Positions 18,586 through 30,008 of a stretch of 64,000 nucleotides of DNA are shown here, piece after piece. A program made the translations under genes and the position numbers. How positions within the stretch are numbered: the stretch's first letter is position 1; each line of letters opens with the position of its first letter. Origin of the DNA: Actinomycetospora endophytica. Lineage in GTDB: Bacteria > Actinomycetota > Actinomycetes > Mycobacteriales > Pseudonocardiaceae. The DNA lies in the NCBI RefSeq assembly GCF_021026375.1, contig NZ_JAJNDB010000010.1, forward strand, positions 186,001-250,000, in the 5' to 3' direction. Below the pieces are notes generated by a model that was not told the origin of the DNA, made no database searches, and saw nothing but the letters and a program-made list of their open reading frames with translations.

Positions 18586-19500
18586 TCAGGCCGGGACGAG
18601 CCTACTGAGACCTCCGTCGCACTCCCCGTCCGGGCCGGGTGGACGCGGCTGTTTCCCGATCAGCGGCCCGTGGAGCCACGGCGGCGGATGCCACCGCTCG
18701 AGGCTCCGGAGGAGCCGGCAGGCGAGCGAGTCGAGGACGGCGTCGAGGACCCGGTGGATTTCCAGAACCTCCCATCCGACGGCCTCCGCCGCTGCGGCCG
18801 CCGACGGTTGCCCGGACACCGCTGTCCGCCGCTCCGGCCAGGCGAGCGACAGCCGCGCCACCTCGCGGCGGTCCCGGTCCAGGAGGCGCTGGTCGACCTC
18901 CGGACGCGGGAGACCCCGGGCCCGCAACGCCACCCGGAGCCGGGAGTCCCGGGCCGACGAGCTGCGTGGGTCGGCCCAGTCCAGGACACCGGCCACCAGG
19001 CGCGCGTCGCGGTCACCCCGGTGCGCCGTGGCCACCGCTCGGACGTTGTCGAGCGTGAGGTCTGTTCGGGCGCAGAGGACGTCCAGCAGCACGACGGCGT
19101 CGCCTCGCGGCAGCCACCGGGCCAGGTCATAGGCCGTGCGCGCCGGTGTCGTCACGCGGACACCGTCGACGAGGGTGACCTCTTCCGTCGGTAGCTGACG
19201 CCGACGCAGTCGGAGTCCGGGGCGTGCCCGGACCCCCGTCACCGCGACGTCGAGGTCCACGGTCACGTCCAGCGGGCCCAGGTCGGCCCCGAACAGCGCC
19301 GCGGCCGCGACCCCGGCGACCATCCCTCCCGGGTGCAGCAACGCGGCCCCGGCGGCCCTCACCGCCATCGTCACCGGGACCTCGCGAGCGACGGAGACGC
19401 CGGGGAACAGCGGCCGGGTCGTGCCGTCCATGAGGTCATGGCGGGTCAGCCGACCACAGGCGATGGCGTCGGCGTGTCGGAACGGGCGTCGGAGGTCCAC
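18586..19500 (-). CDS. AbiEi/DUF559-like protein with degenerate nuclease motif
   Basis: The protein has 304 residues. The N-terminal part resembles the AbiEi-like antitoxin/regulator fold common in actinobacterial orphan proteins ([21 protein letters not shown] near residue 120). The last 80 residues align in my reading with the Vsr-like DUF559 nuclease domain. However, the usual acidic catalytic strand (D-WPE...E-DG) reads [15 protein letters not shown], so the catalytic residues appear lost. No partner toxin is adjacent. The assignment comes from motif memory only. Confidence 0.55.
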   Translation of the reverse strand: MDLRRPFRHADAIACGRLTRHDLMDGTTRPLFPGVSVAREVPVTMAVRAAGAALLHPGGMVAGVAAAALFGADLGPLDVTVDLDVAVTGVRARPGLRLRRRQLPTEEVTLVDGVRVTTPARTAYDLARWLPRGDAVVLLDVLCARTDLTLDNVRAVATAHRGDRDARLVAGVLDWADPRSSSARDSRLRVALRARGLPRPEVDQRLLDRDRREVARLSLAWPERRTAVSGQPSAAAAAEAVGWEVLEIHRVLDAVLDSLACRLLRSLERWHPPPWLHGPLIGKQPRPPGPDGECDGGLSRLVPA

Positions 19501-19558
19501 GGGGTTTCGACGCCGTCCGGACGATTCCGGTTCCGCCGCGGGCCGTTCACCTTGTCCG

Positions 19559-19628
19559 CGCTAGTCAGTTGATCACGCCCAGCGGTGCGCCCGGACCTGC
19601 ACCACTCAGCATGATCAACTGACTAGCG
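19559..19628. repeat. Long palindrome of the CTAGKCAGTTGAT family, second copy
   Basis: Perfect 17-bp arms CGCTAGTCAGTTGATCA (19559-19575) and TGATCAACTGACTAGCG (19612-19628) flank a 36-bp loop. The core matches the palindrome at 6994-7058. It lies between the DUF559-like gene and the DUF4233 gene, in a 215-bp spacer with no visible ORF. Confidence 0.8.
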
Positions 19629-19715
19629 TCGCAGGGATCGAGTGCCCCGGCGGCCGGGATCGACCGACCGCGCGGCCAGGCACGACAGAAAGTCCGGGCC
19701 GGCCCGCCCGGGTCC

Positions 19716-20099
19716 TCAGTCCACCGGCCAGGCCGCCTGGCGGCGGATCACCTCGCGGCGCATCCAGAGCATGAGCACCCACACCAGGCAGAAGACCAGC
19801 CCCATCAGACCCAACGAGGCCGAGAGCACGAACCCCAGCAGCATCAGGACCTGCAGCCCGACCGCGAACGCCAGTCCCCACGGCCGCAGGATCACGACGC
19901 AGCCGACGATCATCCCGACCGTCAGCACCAGCACCAGGGTCAGCTTGGCCGGCGTGATCCCGCCCTCGACGTAGGACATCACGGGCAGCACCAGCGGCAC
20001 TGCGATCGCCTCGAGCACCAGGCAGGCGCTGGCCGGCCCGCGGAAGGCCCGGCGCGCGTCCGGCGGGCGGGCCGCGGCGACGTCCTGCTGCTCGCTCAT
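19716..20099 (-). CDS. DUF4233 membrane protein
   Basis: This 127-residue protein has four predicted hydrophobic helices and a short cytoplasmic N-terminus. Its start overlaps the folC stop (ATGA). DUF4233 proteins are regularly coupled to folC in actinobacteria, so a link to folate metabolism or its membrane context is possible, but no function is established. Confidence 0.85.
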   Translation of the reverse strand: MSEQQDVAAARPPDARRAFRGPASACLVLEAIAVPLVLPVMSYVEGGITPAKLTLVLVLTVGMIVGCVVILRPWGLAFAVGLQVLMLLGFVLSASLGLMGLVFCLVWVLMLWMRREVIRRQAAWPVD

Positions 20100-21667
20100 G
20101 ACGGCTCACGCCCCAGCAGGGTGCGGGCCTCGCCCGCGGCGACGACGGATCCGATGACGAGCACCCCGCCGCCGGAGACCGGCTCGTCGTCGTCGGAGGT
20201 CTCCTCGGCCATGCCGATCGCGGTCTCGAGGGCCGCGTCCATGCGGGTCTCGACGACGACCCGCTCGGCGCCGAAGCGTCCGACGGCGAGCCCGCCGAGC
20301 TCGTCGGGGTCGAGGGCGCGCGGCGAGGACATGCCGGTCACGACGATCTCGTCGAGCACCGGCTCCAGGGCGGCGAGGATCCCGTCGGCGTCCTTGTCGC
20401 CCATGATCGCGACGACGCCGACGAGCTTGCGGAAGGAGAACTCCGCCCGCACCGCGGCGGCCGCGGCGGCGGCGCCGTGCGGGTTGTGCGCGGCGTCGAC
20501 GACGACGGTGGGCGCCGAGCGCAGCCGTTCCATCCGGCCGGGCACGCGCACCGCGGCGAAGGCCTCGCGGACGGCGTCGATGTCGAGCCGCCGCGACGCA
20601 CCGGCGCCGAAGAACGCCTCGACCGCGGCGAGCGCGAGCGCGGCGTTGCCGGCCTGGTGCTCGCCGAAGAGCGGGAGGTAGATGTCGTCGTACTCGCCGC
20701 CGAGCCCCTGCAGGCGCAGCTGCTGACCACCGACGGCCACCGAGCGCTCGAGCACCCCGAACTCGACACCGGCCCGGGCCACCTCGGCGTCGACCTCGAC
20801 GGCCCGCTCCAGCAACACCTGGGCCACCTCGGGGGTCTGCTGGGCGAGCAGCGCGACCGAGCCGGGCTTGATGATCCCGGCCTTCTCCTTCGCGATGCCC
20901 TCGATGTCCGAGCCCAGGTAGTCCATGTGGTCGAGCCCGATCGGCGTGATCGCGGCGACCGTGGCGTCGGCGACGTTGGTCGCGTCCCAGGACCCGCCGA
21001 GCCCGGTCTCGAGGACCGCGACGTCGACCGGGGCGTCGGCGAAGGCCGCGAACGCCATCGCGGTGAGCACCTCGAACTTCGAGCAGTGGACGCTGTCGAC
21101 CTCGTCGCGGGCCTTGTCGACCACGCCCACGTACGGCGCGATCTCCCGCCAGGTCTCGACGTAGCGGCGCGCCGAGATCGGGCGCCCGTCGACGGCGATC
21201 CGCTCGGTGACCTTCTGCAGGTGGGGGCTGGTGTAGCGCCCGGTGCGCGGCCCGATCCGGGTGAGCAGCGCGTCGATCATGCGCGTGACCGACGACTTTC
21301 CGTTGGTGCCGGCGACGTGCACCACCGGGAAGGAGCGCTGCGGCTCGCCGAGGACGTCGCACAGGGCGGAGATCCGGTCGAGGGAGGGCTCGATGCGGGT
21401 CTCCGGCCAGCGCTGGTCGAGCTCGGCCTCCACCTCGCGCAGCGCGGCCAGGTCCTCGGGACTGTCGTGCTCGGCGGCCGGGACCGCGTCCGGGTCCGGC
21501 CCGGTCCGCACCAGCGCGTCGGCCATCGCCGCCCCGCCGGGGGTGCTCTCGCCGCCCGCCGCCGCCAGCAGCTGGGCGATCTCGTCGGGGTCGGTGTCGC
21601 CGGCGGCGTCGGACTCCGGGGAGGAGGAGACGCCGTCGGGAATGGCCCAGGGCTCGTACCGCATCAC
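20096..21667 (-). CDS. folC: Bifunctional folylpolyglutamate synthase / dihydrofolate synthase
   Basis: This Mur-ligase-family protein (up to 523 residues) has the P-loop [14 protein letters not shown], then [25 protein letters not shown] and [12 protein letters not shown]. It adds glutamate to dihydropteroate and to folates. The first 100 residues are acidic and variable. Both GTG at 21667 and ATG at 21664 are usable, and an internal ATG nearer the core (MADALVRT) could be the true start. DUF4233 is coupled downstream. Confidence 0.93.
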   Translation of the reverse strand: MMRYEPWAIPDGVSSSPESDAAGDTDPDEIAQLLAAAGGESTPGGAAMADALVRTGPDPDAVPAAEHDSPEDLAALREVEAELDQRWPETRIEPSLDRISALCDVLGEPQRSFPVVHVAGTNGKSSVTRMIDALLTRIGPRTGRYTSPHLQKVTERIAVDGRPISARRYVETWREIAPYVGVVDKARDEVDSVHCSKFEVLTAMAFAAFADAPVDVAVLETGLGGSWDATNVADATVAAITPIGLDHMDYLGSDIEGIAKEKAGIIKPGSVALLAQQTPEVAQVLLERAVEVDAEVARAGVEFGVLERSVAVGGQQLRLQGLGGEYDDIYLPLFGEHQAGNAALALAAVEAFFGAGASRRLDIDAVREAFAAVRVPGRMERLRSAPTVVVDAAHNPHGAAAAAAAVRAEFSFRKLVGVVAIMGDKDADGILAALEPVLDEIVVTGMSSPRALDPDELGGLAVGRFGAERVVVETRMDAALETAIGMAEETSDDDEPVSGGGVLVIGSVVAAGEARTLLGREPS

Positions 21668-21676
21668 CGCGCAATC

Positions 21677-21958
21677 CTACGGCGCGTCCGGTTCCTCACC
21701 CCGGGCGAGCGCGGCGAGACGCTCCGCCCACCCGGCCACCAGCTCGGGCTCCGGCGGCCCGGCACCCGCGGCCCGTCCGGCGGCGAGCCCGAGCAGGTAC
21801 GCGGTCAACGGGGCCGCGGGCCGGGCGACCCCGTGCGCGACGTCCTTGGTGAGGTCGAGCACGAGCGGCCGCGCGAACTCCGGGTCCACCAGGTCGCCGA
21901 GCTCGCCGATCCCGAGCTCGGCGACGACGTCGGCCCACCACTGCTCCAGGGTGCTCAT
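21677..21958 (-). CDS. DUF6457 domain protein
   Basis: This 93-residue protein begins [17 protein letters not shown], contains [24 protein letters not shown] and ends acidic. This is the pattern of the small DUF6457 family, usually found near fdhD and molybdenum-cofactor genes. It lies divergently 82 bp from fdhD and ends 10 bp before folC. The frame is open far upstream into fdhD antisense, so the ATG at 21958 is the sensible start. Confidence 0.75.
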   Translation of the reverse strand: MSTLEQWWADVVAELGIGELGDLVDPEFARPLVLDLTKDVAHGVARPAAPLTAYLLGLAAGRAAGAGPPEPELVAGWAERLAALARGEEPDAP

Positions 21959-22039
21959 CGCGGGAGATGGTGTCATCAGCGGCGTTCCCGGGCCGGTCGG
22001 TGCCACCATGGTGGGGCAGCCGTGAAGGGGGGAGCCGAC

Positions 22040-22882
22040 ATGGGACGAGTGACGGTGCGGCGCCCGGTCGTCCGCGTCCGGGAGCAGGGCGTGAACCGGC
22101 GCCCGGACGCGCTCGCGGCCGAGGAGCCGCTGGAGATCCGGGTGGACGGGCGCTCGCTCGCGGTGACGATGCGCACCCCGGGTCACGACGTCGAGCTCGC
22201 GCACGGCTTCCTGCTCACCGAGGGCGTGATCACCTCGCCCGCGGACATCGGCACCGCCCGCTACTGCGACTCGGTCGACGACTCCGGGCGCAACACCTAC
22301 AACGTGCTCGACGTGGCCCTCGCGCCCGGCGTCGCCCCGCCCGACGACTCCGTGGAACGCCGCTTCTACACGACGTCGTCGTGCGGGGTCTGCGGCAAGG
22401 CCTCGCTCGACGCGGTGCGCACGAAGACGGTGTACCCGCCCGAGAAGGACGACGTGGAGCTCTCCGCGGAGGTGCTCTTCGGACTCCCCGACGCCCTGCG
22501 CGCCGCCCAGAAGGTGTTCGACTCGACGGGTGGGCTCCACGGTGCCGGCCTGTTCACCGCCGACGGGGCGCTCCTCGTGGCGCGCGAGGACGTCGGACGC
22601 CACAACGCGGTGGACAAGGTCATCGGCCACGCCCTCCTCGCGGGACGCGTACCAGCCGCCGGTACGGTGCTCATGGTCTCGGGCCGGGCCTCGTTCGAGC
22701 TGACCCAGAAGGCCGTGATGGCCGGCGTCCCGGCGCTGGCCGCGGTCTCGGCGCCGTCGTCGCTCGCGGTCGAGATGGCGGACGACGCGGGTATGACCCT
22801 CGTCGGGTTCCTGCGTGGCCGGTCGATGAACATCTACGCGGGCGCGTCGCGGGTGACCGGCATCGATGAGGATGCTGGGTGA
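22040..22882 (+). CDS. fdhD: Formate dehydrogenase accessory sulfurtransferase FdhD
   Basis: This 280-residue protein transfers sulfur from a cysteine desulfurase to the molybdenum cofactor of formate dehydrogenase. It has the persulfide-carrying CGVC motif in [14 protein letters not shown] near residue 115. It also has [29 protein letters not shown] near 175-203, given here in part. The ATG at 22040 follows a strong GGGGGAG site. No formate dehydrogenase gene is in the window. Confidence 0.95.
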   Translation: MGRVTVRRPVVRVREQGVNRRPDALAAEEPLEIRVDGRSLAVTMRTPGHDVELAHGFLLTEGVITSPADIGTARYCDSVDDSGRNTYNVLDVALAPGVAPPDDSVERRFYTTSSCGVCGKASLDAVRTKTVYPPEKDDVELSAEVLFGLPDALRAAQKVFDSTGGLHGAGLFTADGALLVAREDVGRHNAVDKVIGHALLAGRVPAAGTVLMVSGRASFELTQKAVMAGVPALAAVSAPSSLAVEMADDAGMTLVGFLRGRSMNIYAGASRVTGIDEDAG

Positions 22883-22987
22883 TCACGACGACGGGGTAAC
22901 GACGGCGGGCCGCACCACCGATGTGTGCTGCGAGCGGGATGATCGGTCCCCGCCGTCGAGAGCGGATCTGAGGAGGGGGGCGCGGAC

Positions 22988-24013
22988 GTGTCGGGGGAGG
23001 ACGAACGGGACGTCGACGTCACCTCCGGGTCGCCGACGCCCGCGACGCCGCCCCAGGGTTCCCCGTCGCACCCGCTCGCTGCCCGCCTGACCCGGCGTCG
23101 GCTGCTCATCGGCGGCGGCGCCATGGTCGGCGCGGGCGCGCTGGCAGCCGGCGGTGTCGCCCTGGCGGGCACCGTCGAGACCGCGGCGCCGGTCCCGCAG
23201 CGGGTGCCGGCGCCACCGGGCCCGTCCCGCGGCACCCAGGCGGCCGTCACGGTCGAGTGGGTGCGCTCGGTCGCCCGCAACCGCTCGGTCCGACTCGTGA
23301 TCACCTCACCGCCCGGCCGGGACCGTGCCACGCTCCCGCTCTGCGTCGGCCTGCACGGCCTCGGCGGCAACGCGCTGTGGTGGGGCGACCCGGGCATGCG
23401 GAAGGTCCTCGGCGCGGCGTGGGCCTCGGGCGTCCCGCCGTTCGCCGTGGCCGCGCTGGACGGCGGCGACAACTACTGGCACCAGTTCCGTCCCGGCGAC
23501 GACCCGATGCGCATGCTCCTCGACGAGCTCCCGGCCTGGATGATGCAGCGCGGCGTCGCCCGGGACACCCAGGGCGTCCCGGTGCTCGCGTCGGGTGTGT
23601 CGATGGGCGGCGCCGGCGCGCTGATGTACGCCCGGGCGCGGGTGCTGCGCGGGAGCCCGGTGCGTGCGGTGGCGGCGATGTCCCCCGGTCTGTTCACCGA
23701 CTGGCGCGTGGCCTCGAAGCGCCCGTTCGCCGGGATCGGCGACTGGGAGGCGAACGACCCGCTGCGGTTCTACCCGGAGCTCGCCACCACCCCGACCGGC
23801 ATGTGGTGCGGGGACCGCGACTCCTTCGTGGCCCCGGTCCGCCGCTACATCGACCTCGCGCACCCGCAGTTCTCGCGGATCACCCCCGGGAAGCACGACG
23901 GCACCTACATCGGCTCGGTCCTGCCGCAGGTCGCGGCGTTCCTCGGGCAGCACGTCGCGCCGCCGGCGCTGCCGTTCGGGCTGCCCAGCCAGCAGGCCTT
24001 CCCGCACATCTAG
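22988..24013 (+). CDS. Tat-exported alpha/beta hydrolase (esterase-like)
   Basis: The protein has 341 residues. A twin-arginine signal TRRRLLIGGGAMVGAGALAAGG lies at about residues 35-57, so it is probably exported folded. The nucleophile elbow is GVSMGGAG near residue 200, within a PHB-depolymerase/esterase-D-like fold (CVGLHGLGGNALWWG oxyanion region). A late His (GKHDGTY) completes a plausible triad. The substrate is unknown. The GTG start at 22988 follows GAGGGGGG. Confidence 0.8.
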   Translation: MSGEDERDVDVTSGSPTPATPPQGSPSHPLAARLTRRRLLIGGGAMVGAGALAAGGVALAGTVETAAPVPQRVPAPPGPSRGTQAAVTVEWVRSVARNRSVRLVITSPPGRDRATLPLCVGLHGLGGNALWWGDPGMRKVLGAAWASGVPPFAVAALDGGDNYWHQFRPGDDPMRMLLDELPAWMMQRGVARDTQGVPVLASGVSMGGAGALMYARARVLRGSPVRAVAAMSPGLFTDWRVASKRPFAGIGDWEANDPLRFYPELATTPTGMWCGDRDSFVAPVRRYIDLAHPQFSRITPGKHDGTYIGSVLPQVAAFLGQHVAPPALPFGLPSQQAFPHI

Positions 24014-24035
24014 CGCGGGAGGCCCACCGGGGCGA

Positions 24036-25322
<1,287 letters not shown>

Positions 25323-25528
25323 CGCAGCAGACCTCGTGTCCCATCCGGCGCACCCGGACGGTGCGCGCTGTCGTGATTGACCGTACCCGTCGACCCCGTC
25401 AGGACGGGAGTTTCCGGAGCGCGGCGATCCTGCTGGTCGAGTGCCCGGAGTGGTCGGCGACGCGCCGTCCCGGCCGGGCGACGCGGTGGGCGGTCAGTGT
25501 CGCACCGCCCACCGCATCGGGGCTCCGG

Positions 25529-26182
25529 TCAGCGGTTGGCCGAGAGCTTGCGGCTCGCCACGACGTCGTCGATGAGGCCGTACTCCTTGGCCTCGTCCGC
25601 CGTGAGGATCTTGTCGCGCTCGATGTCCTGGCGGACCTGCTCCGCGGAGCGGTTCGAGTGGTTCGCCAGGGTGGTCTCGAGCAGCCGGCGCATGCGGGTG
25701 ATCTCGTTGGCCTGGATCTCCAGGTCGGAAGCCTGGCCGTAGAAGCCCTCGGTGGCCGGCTGGTGGATCATCACGCGCGCGTTCGGCACGGCCAGGCGCT
25801 TGCCCGGGGTGCCGGCGGCCAGCACGACCGCCGCGGCCGACGCCGCCTGCCCGAGGCAGACGGTGGCGATGTCCGGCCGGACGTACTGCATCGTGTCGTA
25901 GATGGCCATCAGCGCCGTGAACGACCCGCCCGGCGAGTTGATGTACATGGTGATGTCGCGGTCCGGGTCGTTGGACTCCAGGAACAGCAACTGCGCCATG
26001 ACGTCGTTCGCCGACGCGTCGTCGATCTGCACCCCGAGGAAGATGATCCGTTCCTCGAAGAGCTTGTTGTAGGGGTTGGACTCCTTGACGCCGTAGCTCG
26101 TCCGCTCGACGAACGACGGCAGGATGTACCGGGCCTCGGGCGACGCGGCGGCACGCCCACCCGGAACGTGAAGCTCACTCAT
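25529..26182 (-). CDS. clpP2: ClpP protease subunit 2
   Basis: The protein has 217 residues. The serine triad is Ser in [11 protein letters not shown], His in MIHQPATEG and a downstream Asp. [18 protein letters not shown] is typical. Actinobacterial ClpP2 pairs with ClpP1 into a mixed tetradecamer. The start MSELHVPGG lies 11 bp after the clpP1 stop, so the two are cotranscribed. Confidence 0.96.
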   Translation of the reverse strand: MSELHVPGGRAAASPEARYILPSFVERTSYGVKESNPYNKLFEERIIFLGVQIDDASANDVMAQLLFLESNDPDRDITMYINSPGGSFTALMAIYDTMQYVRPDIATVCLGQAASAAAVVLAAGTPGKRLAVPNARVMIHQPATEGFYGQASDLEIQANEITRMRRLLETTLANHSNRSAEQVRQDIERDKILTADEAKEYGLIDDVVASRKLSANR

Positions 26183-26193
26183 GGTGCGTCTCC

Positions 26194-26835
26194 TCAGGCG
26201 CTCGTGCCGTTGCCGCTGCCGTTCGACCGCGAGTCGGTCGAGCGGGTCACGACGTGGTCGATGAAGCCGTACTCCAGCGCCTCGTACGGGTCGAACCACC
26301 GGTCGCGGTCGGAGTCCTCGGTGATCTTGTCGACCGTCTGGCCGGTGTGCTCCGCGATCAGCTCGGCGAGCTGGCGCTTGAGCTTGCGCAGCGACTCCGC
26401 GCGGATCGTGATGTCGGTTTCCGTGCCGCCGAGGCCGCCGGAGGGCTGGTGCATCATGATCTGCGCGTGCGGCAGGGCCAGGCGCTTGCCCGGCGCACCC
26501 GCCGACAGCAGGAACTGGCCCATCGACGCGGCGAGGCCCATGGCCACGGTCGACACGTCGGGCTCGATCCACTGCATGGTGTCGAAGATGGCCATGCCGG
26601 CCGACACGGAGCCGCCGGGCGAGTTGATGTACAGCGTGATGTCGCTGGCGGGGTCCTCCGCGGAGAGCAGGAGGAGCTGCGCGGAGATCTGGTTCGCGAT
26701 CGTGTCGTTGACCTCCTGCCCGAGAACGACGATGCGCTCCCGGAGGAGGCGCTCGTAGACCGAGTCGTTGAGCGTCATCGACCCGCCGGCGGAACGCATG
26801 ACCGCCCCGGACGGGTCGGAGAGGTGCTGGCTCAC
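26194..26835 (-). CDS. clpP1: ClpP protease subunit 1
   Basis: The protein has 213 residues. The triad is Ser in [11 protein letters not shown], His in [11 protein letters not shown] and Asp in EDSDRDRWF. The first 20 residues are probably a propeptide removed by self-cleavage. An internal ATG (residue 20) could also serve as the start. It lies upstream of clpP2 and downstream of tig on the same strand. Confidence 0.96.
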   Translation of the reverse strand: MSQHLSDPSGAVMRSAGGSMTLNDSVYERLLRERIVVLGQEVNDTIANQISAQLLLLSAEDPASDITLYINSPGGSVSAGMAIFDTMQWIEPDVSTVAMGLAASMGQFLLSAGAPGKRLALPHAQIMMHQPSGGLGGTETDITIRAESLRKLKRQLAELIAEHTGQTVDKITEDSDRDRWFDPYEALEYGFIDHVVTRSTDSRSNGSGNGTSA

Positions 26836-27018
26836 CTGTCCCTGCTTTCCTCGAGTGGGGTTTCTTGACGCCGAGCCCGCGCGCCCCCGGGTGGTCCCGG
26901 GGCCCGCGGAGCTCTCGTCGGCTGCACCGACCCTAACGATCGCGGGAGCCCGGAACGTCCTCCGACGGCCCGTGTTCGCTCACGGCTCACCGGATCCCGC
27001 GACGCGTCTCCGCGGTGG

Positions 27019-28482
27019 TCAGGACTTGGGGGCACCGGAGGCGCTCGCGGCGGCCTCCTCGTCCTCGACGACCACGGCCTCCTCGTCGGCCTCGTCGTCC
27101 GCGACGGGCTCGGTGACGGCCTCGACGGCCGCCTCCGCCGCCGCCTCGGCGTCCTCCTGCGTGGCGGGCGCGAACAGCTCCGAGAGGTCGAGCTCCTCGC
27201 CGTCGGGGCCGAGGATCGTCGCGGCCTGCACGACCGTCGCGAGCGCCTTGCCCCGCCGCACGTCGGCGAAGATCGCCCCGAGCTGGTTGGCCTGCTGAGC
27301 CTGCTGGATGTACTCCTCGGGGCTGATCCCGAAGCGCTGCGCCTGCATGAAGATGCGCTCCATCAGCTCCTGCTGGTCGACCTGGACCTCGCCCTTCTCG
27401 GCGACCTCGTCCAGCAGCAGCTGGGTCTTCACGGCCTGCTCGGCGCTGGTGCGCAGCTCGGCGTCGAACTCCTCGCGGGTCTGGCCCTGGGTCTCGACGT
27501 ACTTCGTGAGGGCGTCCTCGTCGTGGTCGAACTCGTGCACGGCCTCGTGGGCGCGCACCTCGACCTCCTGGTCGACGACGGACTCCGGCACCGGCAGGTC
27601 GGCCGCCTCGAGCAGCGCCTCGAGCACCTTGTCCCGGGCCTGCCCGGCCTGCTCCATCTTCTTGACGCGGCCGTGGCGCTCGCGCAGGTCGGCCTTGAGC
27701 TCGTCGAGCGTGTCGAACTCGCTGGCGAGCTGGGCGAACTCGTCGTCGGCTTCGGGGAGCTGGCGCTCCTTCACCGTCGAGACGGTGACGGTCACGTCGG
27801 CCTCCTCGCCGGCGTGGTCGCCCGCGACGAGCTTCGTCGTGAAGTTCTTGGTCTCCCCCGCCGACATGCCCTCGAGGGCCTCGTCGAGCCCCTCGATGAG
27901 CTGGCCGGACCCGACCTGGTGGCTCATCCCGGAGGTCTGGGCCTCCTCGAGGGCCTCGCCGTTCACGGTGGCCGACAGGTCGATGACCACGAAGTCGTCC
28001 TTCGCGGCCGGGCGCTGGACGCCGGCGAGGGTGCCGAACCGCGCCTGGAGACCCTTGAGCTGGTCCTCCACGTCCTCGTCGGTCACCTCGGCCGAGTCGA
28101 CCGACACCGAGATCGCCGAGTAGTCCGGCAGCTCGATCTCGGGACGGACGTCGACCTCCGCGGTGAACGCGATCTTGTCGCCGTCGTCGATCGAGGTGAC
28201 CTCGATGTCGGGCTGCCCGAGCGGCGTCACCTGCGCCTCGCTCACGGCCTCGCCGTACTTCTCGGGGACGGCGGTGTTGACGACCTCTTCGAGCACGACG
28301 CCGCGACCGAGACGCTGGTCGAGGATGCGCGCAGGTGCCTTGCCCGGACGGAAGCCGGGGATGCGGACCTGCTGGGCGATCTTCTTGTACGCCTGGTCGA
28401 AGGTCGGCTTGAGCTCGTCGAACGGCACCTCGATCGCGAGACGGACGCGCGTCGGCGACAGGTGCTCGACGGTGGACTTCAC
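27019..28482 (-). CDS. tig: Trigger factor, ribosome-bound chaperone and peptidyl-prolyl isomerase
   Basis: This 487-residue protein has the N-terminal ribosome-binding domain with PGFRPGKAP near residue 45 (trigger-factor signature). The FKBP-like domain spans about 150-240, and the C-terminal chaperone arms follow. The tail is acidic and Ala-rich, longer than in E. coli. It leads the tig-clpP1-clpP2-clpX series, as in E. coli and other actinobacteria. Confidence 0.97.
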   Translation of the reverse strand: MKSTVEHLSPTRVRLAIEVPFDELKPTFDQAYKKIAQQVRIPGFRPGKAPARILDQRLGRGVVLEEVVNTAVPEKYGEAVSEAQVTPLGQPDIEVTSIDDGDKIAFTAEVDVRPEIELPDYSAISVSVDSAEVTDEDVEDQLKGLQARFGTLAGVQRPAAKDDFVVIDLSATVNGEALEEAQTSGMSHQVGSGQLIEGLDEALEGMSAGETKNFTTKLVAGDHAGEEADVTVTVSTVKERQLPEADDEFAQLASEFDTLDELKADLRERHGRVKKMEQAGQARDKVLEALLEAADLPVPESVVDQEVEVRAHEAVHEFDHDEDALTKYVETQGQTREEFDAELRTSAEQAVKTQLLLDEVAEKGEVQVDQQELMERIFMQAQRFGISPEEYIQQAQQANQLGAIFADVRRGKALATVVQAATILGPDGEELDLSELFAPATQEDAEAAAEAAVEAVTEPVADDEADEEAVVVEDEEAAASASGAPKS

Positions 28483-28718
28483 AGCTCGTTCTCCTCCGGG
28501 GCGGGACTGCCAACGCGGCCCGGGGGTGGAGACGGATGATCCGCTTCGGCTCCGGGGTCCCGGAGAGCCTGGAGAACTCCGGGGTGACCACCGATCAACG
28601 GCCCTGTCGTCGCGCCCGCCCGGGCGTCGGCGGCGAGTCTAGACGTGCCGGGCGACATCGTCCCGTGGCGGCCCTGAGCAGGCAGGACCGTCGGGGGCCA
28701 CACCTAGGGTGGGTGCCC

Positions 28719-29660
28719 GTGACCGATCCGTCCCCCGAGATCGCCCTGGGTCTCGCCGCCCTCGGCCGGCCGTCCTACATCAACCTGGGGCGTGACGGCG
28801 TGCACCGATCGCCCGACGAGCTGCGGGCGCTCGCGCACGCGACCCTCGACGCCGCGTGGGCCGCGGGCGTGCGCCGCTTCGACGCCGCCCGCTCCTACGG
28901 CCGCGCCGAGGAGTTCCTCGGGTCCTGGTTCGCCGCGCACCCCGATCACCGCGCGGACGCGACCGTCTCCAGCAAGTGGGGCTACCGCTACACCGCGGAC
29001 TGGGACCCCGACGCCGCCGTGCACGAGGTCAAGGAGCACACCCTCGCGCACTTCCGCTCGCAGTGGGCGGAGTCGCTCGACGCCCTCGGGAGCGCGCCCG
29101 AGCTCTACCAGGTGCACTCCCTGACCACCGACTCGCCGCTGTTCACCGACCAGGCGCTGCTCGCGGCCCTGGCCGCCACCGCGGCGGAGCACGGGACCCG
29201 GCCGGGGTTCTCCACCTCCGGCGCCGACCAGGCCGACGCGGTGCGTCGCGGGCTCGACCTGGAGGTCGACGGTGAACGGCTGTTCACCGCGGTGCAGTCG
29301 ACCTGGAACCTGCTCGAGCCCTCGGTGGGCGACGCGCTGCGCGCCGCGCACGACGACGGGGTGCTCGTGCTCGTCAAGGAGGGCGTCGCCAACGGCCGTC
29401 TGGTGGTCGACCCGCCGGCGGCGGTCGTCGCCGTCGCGCGCCGCCACGGCGTCGGGCCGGACGCCGTGGCCCTGGCCGGCATCCTGGCGCAGCCGTGGGC
29501 CGACGTCGTGCTCTCCGGGGCCGCCGACCCGGACCAGCTGCGCGCGAACCTCGCCGCGACCGGCCTCGAGCTCACCGACGAGGAGCGCACGGCCCTGGCC
29601 GGGATCGCCGAGACACCGACGGGCTACTGGACCCGCCGCGGGGCACTCCCCTGGGTCTGA
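28719..29660 (+). CDS. Aldo/keto reductase
   Basis: This 313-residue TIM-barrel oxidoreductase has the motifs FDAARSYGRAEEFLGSW (catalytic Asp and Tyr), VSSKWGYRY (Lys) and YQVHSLT (His). This covers the catalytic tetrad of the NADPH-dependent AKR family. The frame is open upstream, but GTG at 28719 gives the usual N-terminal strand. The substrate is unknown. Confidence 0.85.
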   Translation: MTDPSPEIALGLAALGRPSYINLGRDGVHRSPDELRALAHATLDAAWAAGVRRFDAARSYGRAEEFLGSWFAAHPDHRADATVSSKWGYRYTADWDPDAAVHEVKEHTLAHFRSQWAESLDALGSAPELYQVHSLTTDSPLFTDQALLAALAATAAEHGTRPGFSTSGADQADAVRRGLDLEVDGERLFTAVQSTWNLLEPSVGDALRAAHDDGVLVLVKEGVANGRLVVDPPAAVVAVARRHGVGPDAVALAGILAQPWADVVLSGAADPDQLRANLAATGLELTDEERTALAGIAETPTGYWTRRGALPWV

Positions 29661-29757
29661 TCCAGTACCCCACCCCCCGTCACTTCACACCGTTGTGGTT
29701 TGGGACCGTGGGCGCCGTCAGCGGGCAGGTTCGTTGTGAGGGGAAGGGCAGATCCTC

Positions 29758-29886
29758 ATGGGCATGGCACGCAAGGCCGGTCGGGCGTTCGAGCGGTTCC
29801 TCGGGGTGTTCGACGTCGTGGCGGGGTACGGCACCCGTCGTGGTCGTCGTCCCGCGCCGAAGAGCGCCGCAGCGCGTCGGCGGTGA
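29758..29886 (+). CDS. Small basic hypothetical protein, 42 aa
   Basis: ATG at 29758 follows GGGGAAGGG at good spacing. The peptide starts MGMARKAGRAFERFLGVFDV and ends in a strongly basic tail (GTRRGRRPAPKSAAARRR). The first half could form an amphipathic helix. It is too short for a family assignment. It sits alone between the aldo/keto reductase and nadE. Confidence 0.4.
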   Translation: MGMARKAGRAFERFLGVFDVVAGYGTRRGRRPAPKSAAARRR

Positions 29887-30008
29887 TCCCCGGGCCGGGG
29901 TGGGGAGTCGGGGCCCTGCACCGGCCGTCGGAGATCGCACGGCCGAAGCCGGTACGCCTGGGGCACACTGCGCTCACCAGGTGATCACCGAGGGAGGCCG
30001 CGCCCGTC

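Noticed and set aside
20477-22040. Long plus-strand frame in front of fdhD
   Set aside because: It is antisense to folC and DUF6457; FdhD homology starts only at [11 protein letters not shown] at 22040.
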